DNA from: UBA11865 sp041570195
Lineage (GTDB): Bacteria; Chloroflexota; Anaerolineae; Promineifilales; Promineifilaceae
Assembly (NCBI GenBank): GCA_041570195.1
Contig: JBFFWQ010000018.1
Coordinates: 1-64,000 of the forward strand
Reading direction: 5' to 3'
DNA: 64,000 nucleotides
This document shows, one piece after another, positions 25,959 through 35,009 of this stretch. Positions within the stretch are counted from its first letter, which is position 1. Each line of letters starts with the position of its first letter. The position numbers and the translations under genes were made by a program. The notes under the pieces were generated by a model. That model was given only the letters and a program-made list of their open reading frames with translations. It did no database searches and had not been told where the DNA came from.

Positions 25959-27487
25959 AGCGTCTGATGCTGATTGGGGGGCAACAATATCTCGAAGCGT
26001 TTGCGGATTGCGGCGTCAATTTCTGGTAGGATGGGTGCAGGCTCATGGTCATTGAGGATGAGTCGGGCCTTTCGTCGGGCTTGTTCGCGCATATCCAGGC
26101 TGCCGTCCGCTTCCCAATCAGCCCGACGCTGGCGATCGCCCGTATGCGGGTAATAATACTCTGAATTCATAAGTTCTAGGCTCTGTTGTGTGCCTAAATA
26201 ATGCCCTTCTCCGCGGCAAACTTCCTCAATAACGTCAACCGACAGCGTTTCATCGGTAACCTCAATTCCACGAACCATACGCATGATCGATCCGTTGATT
26301 TCATCGTCGATCACAAACTGTTCGTAAGCAACTGTTAACATCGACTCAAGCATACCGGCCGAATGATGAATGTAATTGGCTCCTGCAAGAGCTGCCGACA
26401 AGCTGGTCAAGCCTTTTTCATAGCCGGCTTGAATATCCGGGATCTTGGCGTCGCTTAAGCCTGACGAATTGTATACCGGCAAATTGTAGTATTGACCTAG
26501 CTGGGCCACGGCCGCATGCATGAGAGCGAATTCGGGCGCGCCCCCTGTAAAATTGCCGGTGCGCAGATCAGAAACAGAGGGAACATAACCCAAAATGACA
26601 GGAGTTCCTGGTTTAACCAGCTGGCAGTAAACGAGGCCCGACAGCTCCTCGGCGTTGATTTGAACCAGGGAACCCGCCAGGGCGGCCGGGCTGGTGGCTC
26701 CTGATTGCGGCGCCGAAGAAAGGAAAACTGGCATCTCCTGGCGAACGATCTCGGTTAAAACTTCCACCGTTTCAGGAGCAAAGCGTAAGGGGCTAACGGT
26801 CCAACTGGTGACGAAAGAGACGATCGGCTTTCGGCGCAGTTTCTGCTCGCTTCCGGCGATCATTGCCGCCATTTCCAGAACTTCATGAAGCGAGTCAAGG
26901 GTGAAGCAATTGCCGGTCACATGTTTTGTCGTGCTGCTTATTGCCGCGTAGTAGGTATTCAAGTCCAGACGATTGATGGGGATGTCGCGAGCCACGCACG
27001 GCCGCAGGTAAAAATGGACATTATCCAACGCATCGACCAGCCGGCCGATTTGGGCAACATCTTCCAGGGTCGATTCGCGAACACGGCCGGTTTCCAGATC
27101 AAGGACATTGACAGCCGCCCCGCCAGTGCCCATATAAACTCGAACGCCGCCCAAGTTGAGATTATGCTTGGGATCGCGGCCATACAAGATGACCTCGTTC
27201 CGGGCCGTGGCCAGGCAGTCCTCGACCATGCTGGGTGGAATGTAGACCCGGTTGCTCTCGTCATCGACCCTGGCTCCAGCCCGGCGGAAGATCTCCCTGC
27301 ATTCAGAAGGCATCACTTCAATGCCAATTCGCGACAACACTTCCAACGAGGCGTGGTGGATACGGCGGATATCCTCGGCGCAGAGGGGTTTGAACTGGCC
27401 ACCCTGAAGTCCGGCCGGTGCAACGTTGGGTTTTTCCTGCGGGCGCCGAGAGCGGCGGCGATGCTTGACTCGACCAGGCGAACTCAC
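25955..27487 (-). CDS. trimethylamine methyltransferase (MttB) family protein, non-pyrrolysine (paralogue 2)
   Basis: A 510-residue MttB-superfamily protein without an internal amber codon. It is closest in the window to the paralogue at 7308 (GGQFKPL, GTGGAAVNVLDLETGR, SAPQSGATSPAALAGSLVQI, SAGMLESMLTVAYEQF). N-terminus is basic (KHRRRSRR). It should transfer a methyl from a quaternary amine to a corrinoid protein. Start is a GTG with AGAGG eight bases upstream. It is the first gene of the long minus-strand run, with a clear sigma70-type promoter in the divergent region, and is coupled to DUF1638 by a four-base overlap. Confidence 0.92.
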   Translation of the reverse strand: MSSPGRVKHRRRSRRPQEKPNVAPAGLQGGQFKPLCAEDIRRIHHASLEVLSRIGIEVMPSECREIFRRAGARVDDESNRVYIPPSMVEDCLATARNEVILYGRDPKHNLNLGGVRVYMGTGGAAVNVLDLETGRVRESTLEDVAQIGRLVDALDNVHFYLRPCVARDIPINRLDLNTYYAAISSTTKHVTGNCFTLDSLHEVLEMAAMIAGSEQKLRRKPIVSFVTSWTVSPLRFAPETVEVLTEIVRQEMPVFLSSAPQSGATSPAALAGSLVQINAEELSGLVYCQLVKPGTPVILGYVPSVSDLRTGNFTGGAPEFALMHAAVAQLGQYYNLPVYNSSGLSDAKIPDIQAGYEKGLTSLSAALAGANYIHHSAGMLESMLTVAYEQFVIDDEINGSIMRMVRGIEVTDETLSVDVIEEVCRGEGHYLGTQQSLELMNSEYYYPHTGDRQRRADWEADGSLDMREQARRKARLILNDHEPAPILPEIDAAIRKRFEILLPPNQHQTL

Positions 27488-27605
27488 CTGTACAACCTCT
27501 GTGAAAGTTGCCGGCGAGTCTGAATAGCTACAAATCGTTGCTTATCCTGTTCCGGCATTTGTCGGGTGTCCTGCCGAATCAATAGTATGCTTCAAGTACA
27601 ATGAG

Positions 27606-27635
27606 ATTCTACGGGGCATGCGGGGCAAAAGTCAA
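27606..27635 (-). promoter_or_regulatory. sigma70-type promoter for the MttB-2/sox operon
   Basis: On the minus strand TTGACT (27635-27630) and TAGAAT (27611-27606) are separated by 18 bases. This would start transcription about 110 bases before the GTG of MttB paralogue 2. Confidence 0.6.
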
Positions 27636-27653
27636 GCGTTTGTTGAATTTGCC

Positions 27654-27681
27654 TTGCACGCTGGGCACCATGTGTCATAAT
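27654..27681 (+). promoter_or_regulatory. sigma70-type promoter for the GntR operon
   Basis: TTGCAC (27654-27659) and CATAAT (27676-27681) are separated by 16 bases, on the plus strand. The start of transcription would fall near 27688, directly before the GATATATC dyad. Confidence 0.5.
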
Positions 27682-27692
27682 ACGGTTACACA

Positions 27693-27710
27693 GATATATC
27701 CGTGATATAT
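27693..27710. promoter_or_regulatory. candidate GntR operator (GATATATC dyad)
   Basis: GATATATC, a spacer CGT, then GATATAT; read as an inverted repeat this is ATATATC-CGT-GATATAT, seven perfect pairs. It lies between the predicted transcription start and the regulator's open frame, where an autorepressor would act. No known consensus is matched, so assignment to the GntR protein is inference from position. Confidence 0.45.
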
Positions 27711-27714
27711 TAGT

Positions 27715-28503
27715 TTGTTTTCGCTGAAGCGGCAAGACTCTAGGATTGGGATTTACCTCAGGTCAGATCGAAGGAAGCTGAATATCTCAATCGGCCTGAC
27801 AAACAGGTATGGGCAGCAGAAATTGAAGCAGGTCTCATTAAGCGAGCAAGCGTACGAGTGCATTAAACAGGAGATAGTCTCCTTAAAGCTTCCTCCTGGT
27901 TCGGTCATCAACGAAGCGGGTTTGAAGGAAGAACTGGGGTTTGGTCGTACGCCGATCCGGGAAGCCTTGAAACGGCTGTCGCTAGAGAGACTGGTTGTCA
28001 TCGCACCGCGTCGCGGTATCTTTGTGGCAGAAATCGGAATCCGGGACTTGCAGCAACTGTTTGAGATGCGCTTGCCGTTGGAAAGTTTGGCTGCTCGACT
28101 GGCGGCCGAGCGGGGCGCCGACAGACATTGGGATCGCATGAAAAGCGCATTGAGCGCTCTAGACGGTACGGCAGACAATAATCAGGCGTTGATAACGATT
28201 GACAAAACGTGTCACGAGATCATCTATGATGCGGCCGATAATGAGTTCCTGCGAGATACGCTGGTGACTCACTACGCCCTAAGCCTGCGACTCTGGTATT
28301 ACTTCTTATCAAGAATTGGGGATATGCGAGAGGCCTTAAGAGAGCACCAACTCATACTGGAGGCGTTGCAAGCTAAAGATGGCCATCGAGCTGCCCGGCT
28401 GATGGAGCGGCACATTGGAACCTTTCAGGAAGAAATACAATCGGTGATGTTTAGCTCGGCCGTTCCGACTGGCGCACTTGATCCCGATATAGTCATTACT
28501 TGA
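27715..28503 (+). CDS. GntR family transcriptional regulator, FadR/FCD subfamily
   Basis: A regulator of up to 262 residues. The winged helix-turn-helix is LSEQAYECIKQEIVSLKLPPG with EELGFGRTPIREALKRL as the recognition part; the C-terminal all-helical FCD ligand domain follows (LFEMRLPLESLAARLAAERG, CHEIIYDAADNEFLRDTL, EHQLILEALQAKDGHRAARLMERHI), with the Asp/His positions that commonly bind a metal. The start is uncertain: the open frame begins with TTG at 27715, but FCD proteins usually begin about ten residues before the helix-turn-helix, which favours the TTG at 27823. It is divergent from the sox operon and precedes MttB-3 by 24 bp, so it probably controls one or both runs. Confidence 0.88.
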   Translation: MFSLKRQDSRIGIYLRSDRRKLNISIGLTNRYGQQKLKQVSLSEQAYECIKQEIVSLKLPPGSVINEAGLKEELGFGRTPIREALKRLSLERLVVIAPRRGIFVAEIGIRDLQQLFEMRLPLESLAARLAAERGADRHWDRMKSALSALDGTADNNQALITIDKTCHEIIYDAADNEFLRDTLVTHYALSLRLWYYFLSRIGDMREALREHQLILEALQAKDGHRAARLMERHIGTFQEEIQSVMFSSAVPTGALDPDIVIT

Positions 28504-28527
28504 CGATGGTTAGTTAGAGGTGGTGTG

Positions 28528-30057
28528 ATGAGGCAAGAAAGTCGGCGAAGACGGTCGCGCAGGCGACGGGGGCGAACCCCAGATGCAGAAGCTGCTTCTG
28601 TTGCTGGCGTAGTCCAGCCCTTGCACGACTTGCCGGTCTATGATCTGATAGATCAGGAATCACTTGAGGTCGTTCACGAGGCTTCACTGCGCATTCTTTC
28701 TGAAATAGGGATTGCTTTCTACGACGAAGAAGCGTTGGCCATCCTTAAAAAGTATGGAGCCAAGGTGGACGAGGCCTCCGTCGTCCGTTTCGATCCCAAC
28801 CTGGTCGAAGAATACATCGCCAAGGCGCCCAGTGAGTTCACCCAGCTTGCCCGCAACCCAGATAGGAACGTAATTATCGGCGGTCGACATCTATGTTTTG
28901 CTCCTGTTTATGGCCCGCCATATGTCGTCGACCTCGATCGGGGACGGAGAGAATCTACGCTGGCAGATTTTCGGGATTTCGTCAGGCTGGCCCACACCAG
29001 TCCCGTCATCCACCATTCAGGCGGCACCATTGTCGAACCAACGGACGAACCCGTGACGACTCGCCACCTCGACATGCTCTTCAGCCTTATCAAGTATGGC
29101 GACAAACCTTTCATGGGATCGGTTACCTCGGCAGAAAACGCGGCCGACAGCGTGGCCATGGCCGAGATCCTCTTTGGCGCCGAACAGATTCGCGAGCAGC
29201 CGGCCTTGCTGTCATTGATCAATATCAGCAGCCCCAGGCGCCTTGACGATCGAATGCTAGGGGCATTGAAAGTCTATGCGCGTGCCAATCAGGCCACCAT
29301 TATTACACCCTTTGTGCTCTCTGGGGCCATGGCGCCGGTTTCTGTGGCCGGCACGGTAGCCCAGTTGAATGCGGAGGCTCTGGCTGGCATCGTATTCGCC
29401 CAGATGGTCCGCCCCGGCGCCCCGGTTGTATATGGCTCGTTCCAAACGACCATCGACCTGCAAAGTGGAGCGCCAGTTTTCGGCGCACCGGAAAGCCAAC
29501 TTTCGCTTTATCTCAGCGCCCAACTGGCTCGCCGCTATGGTTTACCATTTCGCAGTGGCGGCATGTTTGCCAGCGCTAAGATCGCCGATATCCAGGCTGG
29601 CTATGAATCAATTATGTCTATGTTGCCGGCCATTATGGCCCGGGTCAATTTCGTATTGCATGCCGCCGGCTGGCTCGAGAGTGGGTTGGCGGCCGGTTAT
29701 GAGAAGTTTGTCCTCGACTGCGAACTATTGGGCATGTTCCACAAATACCTGCAAGGGTTAGACCTCTCAGAAGAGGCATTTGCCCTGGACTCGATTCGAT
29801 CTGTCGAGCCGGGCGGGCATCATTTGGGTACCGAATACACCATGAGTCACTTCCGTACGGCATTCTACCGGGCCGAGTTATTTGATTACAACTCGGCCGA
29901 ACAGTGGGAAATTGACGGCGCGCAAGACGGTACCCAACGGGCGAACAAAAAATACAAACAGCTTCTACGGGAGTATGAAGAGCCGCCGCTAGATCCGGCC
30001 GTAGAAGAGGAACTACTTAACTTCATCACTCGTCGGAAAGACGAAATTCCAAACTGA
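28528..30057 (+). CDS. trimethylamine methyltransferase (MttB) family protein, non-pyrrolysine (paralogue 3)
   Basis: A 509-residue MttB-superfamily protein without an internal amber codon. Signatures: VVHEASLRILSEIGIAF, FAPVYGPPYVVDLDRGRR, HHSGGTIVEP, GAMAPVSVAGTVAQLNAEAL, GGHHLGTEYTMSHFRTAFY. It is the partner most similar to the paralogue at 43103. The N-terminus is extremely basic (ESRRRRSRRRRGRTP). ATG at 28528 is chosen because GAGGT lies six bases upstream; a GTG three bases earlier is less well placed. It is the first enzyme of the plus-strand run that also holds the corrinoid protein and its activator, so it is the best candidate for the corrinoid methyl donor of that operon. Confidence 0.93.
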   Translation: MRQESRRRRSRRRRGRTPDAEAASVAGVVQPLHDLPVYDLIDQESLEVVHEASLRILSEIGIAFYDEEALAILKKYGAKVDEASVVRFDPNLVEEYIAKAPSEFTQLARNPDRNVIIGGRHLCFAPVYGPPYVVDLDRGRRESTLADFRDFVRLAHTSPVIHHSGGTIVEPTDEPVTTRHLDMLFSLIKYGDKPFMGSVTSAENAADSVAMAEILFGAEQIREQPALLSLINISSPRRLDDRMLGALKVYARANQATIITPFVLSGAMAPVSVAGTVAQLNAEALAGIVFAQMVRPGAPVVYGSFQTTIDLQSGAPVFGAPESQLSLYLSAQLARRYGLPFRSGGMFASAKIADIQAGYESIMSMLPAIMARVNFVLHAAGWLESGLAAGYEKFVLDCELLGMFHKYLQGLDLSEEAFALDSIRSVEPGGHHLGTEYTMSHFRTAFYRAELFDYNSAEQWEIDGAQDGTQRANKKYKQLLREYEEPPLDPAVEEELLNFITRRKDEIPN

Positions 30058-30120
30058 AGTTGCTGTGCCAGTGATATTTCATTCGGAGAGTAAGATAAGG
30101 AGCTATGGGAGGCATACGAA

Positions 30121-32637
30121 GTGAGTGATTTACCTGATCAGACCAAAATAATCGTTATCGGCGCCGGAATCGTCGGCAATTCTGTCATTTACCATCTGGC
30201 CAAACTCGGCTGGCGTGACATCGTCCTGATTGATAAAGGACCGCTGCCAAATCCAGGCGGCTCTACCGGTCACGCTTCGAACTTCATTTTCCCGATCGAC
30301 CATTCGAAGGAGATGACGCTACTAACGCTGGATAGTATGGCCCAATTCAAGGAGATGGGCGTCTATACCGAATGCGGCGGCATTGAACTGGCCCGCACCG
30401 AGGCCCGGATGGAAGAGTTAAGGCGTCGCATGGCTTCAGCCAAAGCCTGGGGTGTTGAGGCACACCTGGTTGACACCAGCCGGGTGAAGGAATTGGTGCC
30501 CTTTGTCGATACAGACGTCATTCTAGGCGGATTCTACATACCGTCAGTCGCCGTTGTGGATTCGTTGAGGGCCGGGACGATCATGCGCGAGCACGCCCAG
30601 GAATTAGGCGCATTGAGCGTTTTTCCGAACACCGAGGTGCTGGACGTGAAGGTCAAAGATGGGCGAGTACGCGGATTAAAAACGAGCCGAGGCGATATCC
30701 TTGCTGAATTCGTGGTTATTGCCTGTGGCGTGTGGAGCCCGCGTATTGCTGGCATGGCCGGAGCGACTATTCCCTTGACCCCGGCCGTTCACCAGATGAT
30801 CAGCGTCGGTCCTGTTTCCCTTTTCGAACAAACTTCCAGTGAGATTGAGTACCCTATCGTTCGTGATATGGACACTTTCATGTACGAGCGTCAAAATGGA
30901 AACGACATGGAAGTTGGATCTTATGCCCACCGACCGATCCTGATGGCGCCCGACGATATCCCGTCGATCGAGGAATCCCGCCTCTCGCCAACTGAGCTTC
31001 CTTTTACACAGGAGGATTTTGAGCCTCAGCTGGAGCAAGCATTAGAGCTTATGCCCGAATTGCTAGGCGACGAACGAGCAGGCGTCCGTTATGCTATTAA
31101 CGGCTTGCTGTCATTAACATCTGATGGCATGCCTGTGATCGGTGAAACAGTAGAGGTCAAGAACCTCTGGTCGGCGGCGGCCATTTGGATCAAAGAGGGC
31201 CCGGGATTCGGCCGAGCTATCGCCGAATGGATGACTGAAGGCTCGTCAGAGATCGACATACACGCTTCAGACGTGGCCCGCTTTTATGACTATTCACGAT
31301 CCAAGAAACACATCACGGCTCGGACTTCCGAAGGCTTCAATAAGACTTATGGCATCGTCCACCCGCGAGAGCAGTGGGAGTCCAATCGCCAAGTACGGGT
31401 CAGCCCATTCTTCGAACGCGAGCAAGCTCTCGGCGCCGTCTTTTTTGAAACTGTGGGTTGGGAACGGCCGCAGTGGTATGAATCAAACAAATCGTTATTG
31501 GACGAATACGCCGACCAGGTTCTTGAACGCCCGCATGAATGGGACGCTCGCTGGTGGTCACCCATCATTTCCGCGGAGCATTTGGCGATGCGTGATCGAG
31601 GAGCCATTGTAGATCTGACCGCTTTTGCCATCTTTGACATCACGGGCCCGGGTGCGCTGGATTACATCCAGAAAATGACCGTAAACCAAATGAACGTTGC
31701 CATCGGCCGGGCCGTGTACACGCCACTCTTGAACGCGCATGGCGGTTTTAAGGCCGATCTGACGATCATGCGGCGTAGCGCAAATGATTTTCGAATCGTC
31801 ACCGGTGGCGGTGACGGCGGCCGAGATAAGAAGTGGTTCCTGGACAATCTGCCCGACGACGGCTCCGTTCACTTCGTCGACATGACATCTGCTTTGTGCA
31901 CCGTGGGTCTTTGGGGACCCCATGCCCGGGATGTGCTAGCTTCTGTTACTGAAGACGACGTGTCCCATAGCGGTTTTCCTTTTGCCACGGCGAAAGACAT
32001 AGCTATCGATGGCATTCCGTGCTGGGCGCTGCGGATCTCCTACGTCGGCGAATTAGGCTGGGAGATCTACACGGCAATGGAGCATGGCTTAAAGCTGTGG
32101 GATACATTGTGGGCGGCCGGAAGGCAATATGGCATTGTGCCGGCCGGCATCGGCGTATACGGCACTTCCGCGCGAATTGAGAAAGGTTACCGCCTCATGA
32201 GCGCTGAACTCGACGGTGAATACAATCCGGTGGAGGCTGGTCTTGACCGGCCGAAGGTCAAACGGGACGACTTCATCGGGCGCCAGGCCTATCTCCAAGC
32301 CCGCGACGAAGAGCCGGCGGCGGTTCTATGCACGTTGGCAGTTGACGATCACGCGTCCGCTTCTGGTCAAGAGCGCTATATGCAAGGGCGTGAACCGATC
32401 TTGACGCCAGATGGCGATCCCATTGTGGACCGGAAAGGACGCCGTTCATATGTGACCAGCGCTGGCACTGGACCGTCCGTAGGTAAACATATTCTCATGG
32501 CCTATCTGCCCCCTGACTATGCTCGGGAAGGTACCAAGCTTTCGGTCGAATATATGGCCGAATCATACCCGGTGACTGTGGCGGTTGTGGGCAGCAGACC
32601 GCTGTTTGATCCGGCCGATGAACGAATGAAGTGCTAA
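30121..32637 (+). CDS. dimethylglycine dehydrogenase-like flavoprotein with GcvT domain
   Basis: An 838-residue two-part enzyme. Residues 1-~370 are a DAO-type FAD domain (VIGAGIVGNSVIYHLAK) with GGSTGHASNF, where the His corresponds to the covalent FAD attachment of dimethylglycine/sarcosine dehydrogenases. The C-terminal ~430 residues are GcvT-like (DLTAFAIFDITGPGALDYIQ, SYVGELGWEIYT, EKGYRLMSAELDGEYNPVEA), the folate domain that captures formaldehyde as methylene-THF. Known relatives oxidise dimethylglycine to sarcosine and pass electrons to ETF; etfB and etfA follow directly, which supports the same here. Start is GTG behind GGGAGG. It follows MttB-3 by 63 bp. Confidence 0.9.
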   Translation: MSDLPDQTKIIVIGAGIVGNSVIYHLAKLGWRDIVLIDKGPLPNPGGSTGHASNFIFPIDHSKEMTLLTLDSMAQFKEMGVYTECGGIELARTEARMEELRRRMASAKAWGVEAHLVDTSRVKELVPFVDTDVILGGFYIPSVAVVDSLRAGTIMREHAQELGALSVFPNTEVLDVKVKDGRVRGLKTSRGDILAEFVVIACGVWSPRIAGMAGATIPLTPAVHQMISVGPVSLFEQTSSEIEYPIVRDMDTFMYERQNGNDMEVGSYAHRPILMAPDDIPSIEESRLSPTELPFTQEDFEPQLEQALELMPELLGDERAGVRYAINGLLSLTSDGMPVIGETVEVKNLWSAAAIWIKEGPGFGRAIAEWMTEGSSEIDIHASDVARFYDYSRSKKHITARTSEGFNKTYGIVHPREQWESNRQVRVSPFFEREQALGAVFFETVGWERPQWYESNKSLLDEYADQVLERPHEWDARWWSPIISAEHLAMRDRGAIVDLTAFAIFDITGPGALDYIQKMTVNQMNVAIGRAVYTPLLNAHGGFKADLTIMRRSANDFRIVTGGGDGGRDKKWFLDNLPDDGSVHFVDMTSALCTVGLWGPHARDVLASVTEDDVSHSGFPFATAKDIAIDGIPCWALRISYVGELGWEIYTAMEHGLKLWDTLWAAGRQYGIVPAGIGVYGTSARIEKGYRLMSAELDGEYNPVEAGLDRPKVKRDDFIGRQAYLQARDEEPAAVLCTLAVDDHASASGQERYMQGREPILTPDGDPIVDRKGRRSYVTSAGTGPSVGKHILMAYLPPDYAREGTKLSVEYMAESYPVTVAVVGSRPLFDPADERMKC

Positions 32638-32680
32638 TGGAAGCTGGGCAAACGCCCATCGCCCAGGCACGGAAGACAAT

Positions 32681-32706
32681 CAAATCGACAAGGATTTGCT
32701 TTTTTT
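32681..32706 (+). terminator. candidate intrinsic terminator/attenuator before etfB
   Basis: CAAATC and GATTTG form a 6-bp stem with loop GACAAG, followed by C and a run of seven T. The stem is AT-rich and so weak, but the T-tract is the longest in this region. It would reduce read-through from the dehydrogenase gene into etfB. Confidence 0.42.
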
Positions 32707-32721
32707 GCAAGCATAGCGACC

Positions 32722-33486
32722 ATGAATGTAATAACTTGTATCAAACGCGTCCCGGCAACGGGCGCAAACATCTTCCTTACCGAAGACCAGCAGGAAATTG
32801 AGACCCGTAATCTCGGTTTCACTATTAGCCCTCATGAGGAATGCGCTGTTGAAGAGGCCGTCCAATTGGTGGAGCGATATGGCGGGTCTTCCGTCGTATT
32901 AACTTTGGGACCCGAAGAGGCGGTGGAACAGTTGCGAGATGCCATGGCCTTGGGCATTGACAGGGCCGTCCTCTTAGAAACTGAGGGCTCTGAGTGGGGA
33001 CCCCAGGCCACCGCAAGCGCCATCGCGACCGCAATCGGCGACCAGCGTGATCAAGGCCATCATTTTGACCTGCTGCTCTTCGGCAATGAAGCTGCAGATT
33101 CCACTAACTACCAGGTGGGCGTTCGCGTGGCCCATGCCTTGGATCTGCCCTGTGTTACAGGCGTAAAGGGGCTATCGTTTGAAAACGGCCAGATACTGGC
33201 TCGTCGCGAAGCTTCTGGCGGTTGGGAAATCTTCTCGCTGCAATTGCCGGCCGTAGTTACGGTCAAGGAAGGCATCAACCTGCCGCGCTACCCTTCTTTG
33301 CCCGGTCGGTTGAAGGCTAAAAAGAAGCCGATCGATCACGTGGAGCCACTTCCTGGGAGCGATGGGTTGCAGAAGATCCGCCTGAAGAAGCCGGCCGAAC
33401 AGGCCAGCAAGGTGGAGATCCTTGGCAAGGGCCCGGAGGCAGCCAAAGAAGTCGTTGGCCTCCTTAGAGATCTGAGGTTACTGTAA
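32722..33486 (+). CDS. etfB: electron transfer flavoprotein beta subunit
   Basis: A 254-residue EtfB: opening NVITCIKRVPATGANIFL, then PHEECAVEEAVQLVERYGG and VVLTLGPEEAVEQLRDAMALG, with LLLFGNEAADSTNYQVG matching the nucleotide-binding part of the family and LPAVVTVKEGINLPRYPSL the recognition loop region. With EtfA it takes electrons from the dimethylglycine-dehydrogenase-like enzyme. There is no good ribosome binding site. It is followed by etfA after two bases. Confidence 0.93.
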   Translation: MNVITCIKRVPATGANIFLTEDQQEIETRNLGFTISPHEECAVEEAVQLVERYGGSSVVLTLGPEEAVEQLRDAMALGIDRAVLLETEGSEWGPQATASAIATAIGDQRDQGHHFDLLLFGNEAADSTNYQVGVRVAHALDLPCVTGVKGLSFENGQILARREASGGWEIFSLQLPAVVTVKEGINLPRYPSLPGRLKAKKKPIDHVEPLPGSDGLQKIRLKKPAEQASKVEILGKGPEAAKEVVGLLRDLRLL

Positions 33487-33488
33487 CG

Positions 33489-34475
33489 ATGTTGCTAGCA
33501 GTCGTCGATCATGATCTGGGAAACCTGAATAAAGTCTCATTGGAAATGCTCAGCCTGGCCCAGCCGGTGGCTGATGAGCTTGGCGAACCACTGGAAGCCG
33601 TGTTAATCGGCCAAGTGGCTCGGCCGCTTGCCGATCACTTGCCGGCTTATGGCGTGTCGAGAGTCCATCTCGTGCAACATGCTGGCCTGGAAGATTATGC
33701 GCCCGAGGCCTGGGCGGCCTCCATCGTGGAACTTCAGCATACTCTATCGCCCGCGGCCATTGTGGCTCCGGGAACAGAGCGGGGTAACGAAGTGCTGGCC
33801 CATGTGGCGGCGATAATGAACTTACCCATGGCTGCCAACTGCGCGGCCGTCCGCACTGGCGATACGTATACCGTGACCAGGCTGCGCTGGGGAGGCAGTC
33901 TATTAGAAGAGGCAACTTTGGTCGGCGAACCTAAGCTTTTTAGCGTTGCTGCCCACACCATCGAAGCCAGCGAGGCTGCCGAAGGTGGCACCCTGGATGT
34001 GAATACTTTCGAGCCATCCTTGGAAGACAAGGTGTTTCGAGTGCGATTAGTCGAGCGCGAGGAAGCGGTAAGCGACAAGATTTCCCTGGCCGAAGCCCGG
34101 GTTGTCATAGGCGGTGGCCGTGGCGTAGGTAGCTCTGAAGGCTTTGCGCCGCTGGAGACATTGGCCGACTTGTTGGGCGGCGCCATCGGCGGATCGCGGG
34201 TGGTGACCAACCTGGGCTGGCGCCCGCATGCCGACCAAATCGGCCAGACCGGCACCCGGATCGCACCGGACCTCTATATAGCTTGTGGCATCAGCGGGGC
34301 TATTCAACACATGGTAGGCTGCATGGGCTCCAAACACATCTTGGCCATTAATACGGATCGCGAGGCGCCTATCATGGCCAAAGCCGACTACGCCGTGATT
34401 GGCGATTTGCACGAGATCCTGCCGGCCTTGGTTGAGGCGATTGGCAACGAGACGGATATTCCCCAAAGTATATAA
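33489..34475 (+). CDS. etfA: electron transfer flavoprotein alpha subunit
   Basis: A 328-residue EtfA. The C-terminal FAD domain has VVIGGGRGVGSSEGF, SRVVTNLGWRPHADQIGQTG, LYIACGISGAIQHMVGC and ILAINTDREAPIMAKADY, all diagnostic. The N-terminal half is more divergent. It forms the ETF heterodimer with EtfB and passes electrons to an ETF:quinone oxidoreductase, which is not present in this window. Confidence 0.93.
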   Translation: MLLAVVDHDLGNLNKVSLEMLSLAQPVADELGEPLEAVLIGQVARPLADHLPAYGVSRVHLVQHAGLEDYAPEAWAASIVELQHTLSPAAIVAPGTERGNEVLAHVAAIMNLPMAANCAAVRTGDTYTVTRLRWGGSLLEEATLVGEPKLFSVAAHTIEASEAAEGGTLDVNTFEPSLEDKVFRVRLVEREEAVSDKISLAEARVVIGGGRGVGSSEGFAPLETLADLLGGAIGGSRVVTNLGWRPHADQIGQTGTRIAPDLYIACGISGAIQHMVGCMGSKHILAINTDREAPIMAKADYAVIGDLHEILPALVEAIGNETDIPQSI

Positions 34476-34477
34476 AG

Positions 34478-34984
34478 ATGCCCCAGGTAGAAATACGCGA
34501 GGCCCGAAGCGAACATGCGGAGGCCATTTGGTCGATCTTCGAGGCAGTTATCCAAGGCGGCGATACCTATGTCTATTCGCCAGATACGCCCCGTTCTGAC
34601 CTGGACCGGTATTGGCTGGCGGAATATATGCATACCTACGTGGCGGAAATAGAGGATACTATCGTCGGCACCTATATTCTGAAGGCCAATCACCCCGGCT
34701 TTGGTTCACACGTAGCCAATGCGTCGTACATGGTTCACCCAGCCGCGCAAGGCAAGGGTGCGGGTACCGCCATGTGCGTCCATTCGCTAGACGAAGCCCG
34801 CCGGCTAGGTTTTCTGGCCATGCAGTTTAATCTGGTGGTGAGCACCAACGAAGCAGCCCTACACATATGGCGCAAGATGGGCTTCGACATCGTGGGCACG
34901 TTGCCGGGCGCCTTTCACCATCAAAGCTTGGGCTACGTTGATGCCTACGTCATGTATCGGTCGCTGGTTGAGTCCACAACATGA
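34478..34984 (+). CDS. GNAT family N-acetyltransferase
   Basis: A 168-residue GNAT-fold protein: VEIREARSEHAEAIWSIFEAV opening, NASYMVHPAAQGKGAGTAMC with the Q-x-x-G-x-G/A acetyl-CoA loop, then HSLDEARRLGFLAMQFNLVV and HIWRKMGFDIVGTLPGAF. It follows etfA by two bases, so it is cotranscribed. Acetylation of an amine intermediate is possible but the acceptor is unknown; similar GNAT genes near phosphinothricin-type resistance are alternatives. Confidence 0.85.
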   Translation: MPQVEIREARSEHAEAIWSIFEAVIQGGDTYVYSPDTPRSDLDRYWLAEYMHTYVAEIEDTIVGTYILKANHPGFGSHVANASYMVHPAAQGKGAGTAMCVHSLDEARRLGFLAMQFNLVVSTNEAALHIWRKMGFDIVGTLPGAFHHQSLGYVDAYVMYRSLVESTT

Positions 34985-35009
34985 CCTAACGGCGATCGCC
35001 GATCTAGGT

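Noticed and set aside
27488..27714. A cobalamin or glycine riboswitch in the divergent leader.
   Set aside because: No B12-box (GCCACTG-type) or paired glycine-aptamer features could be found; the region is better explained by two promoters and an operator.
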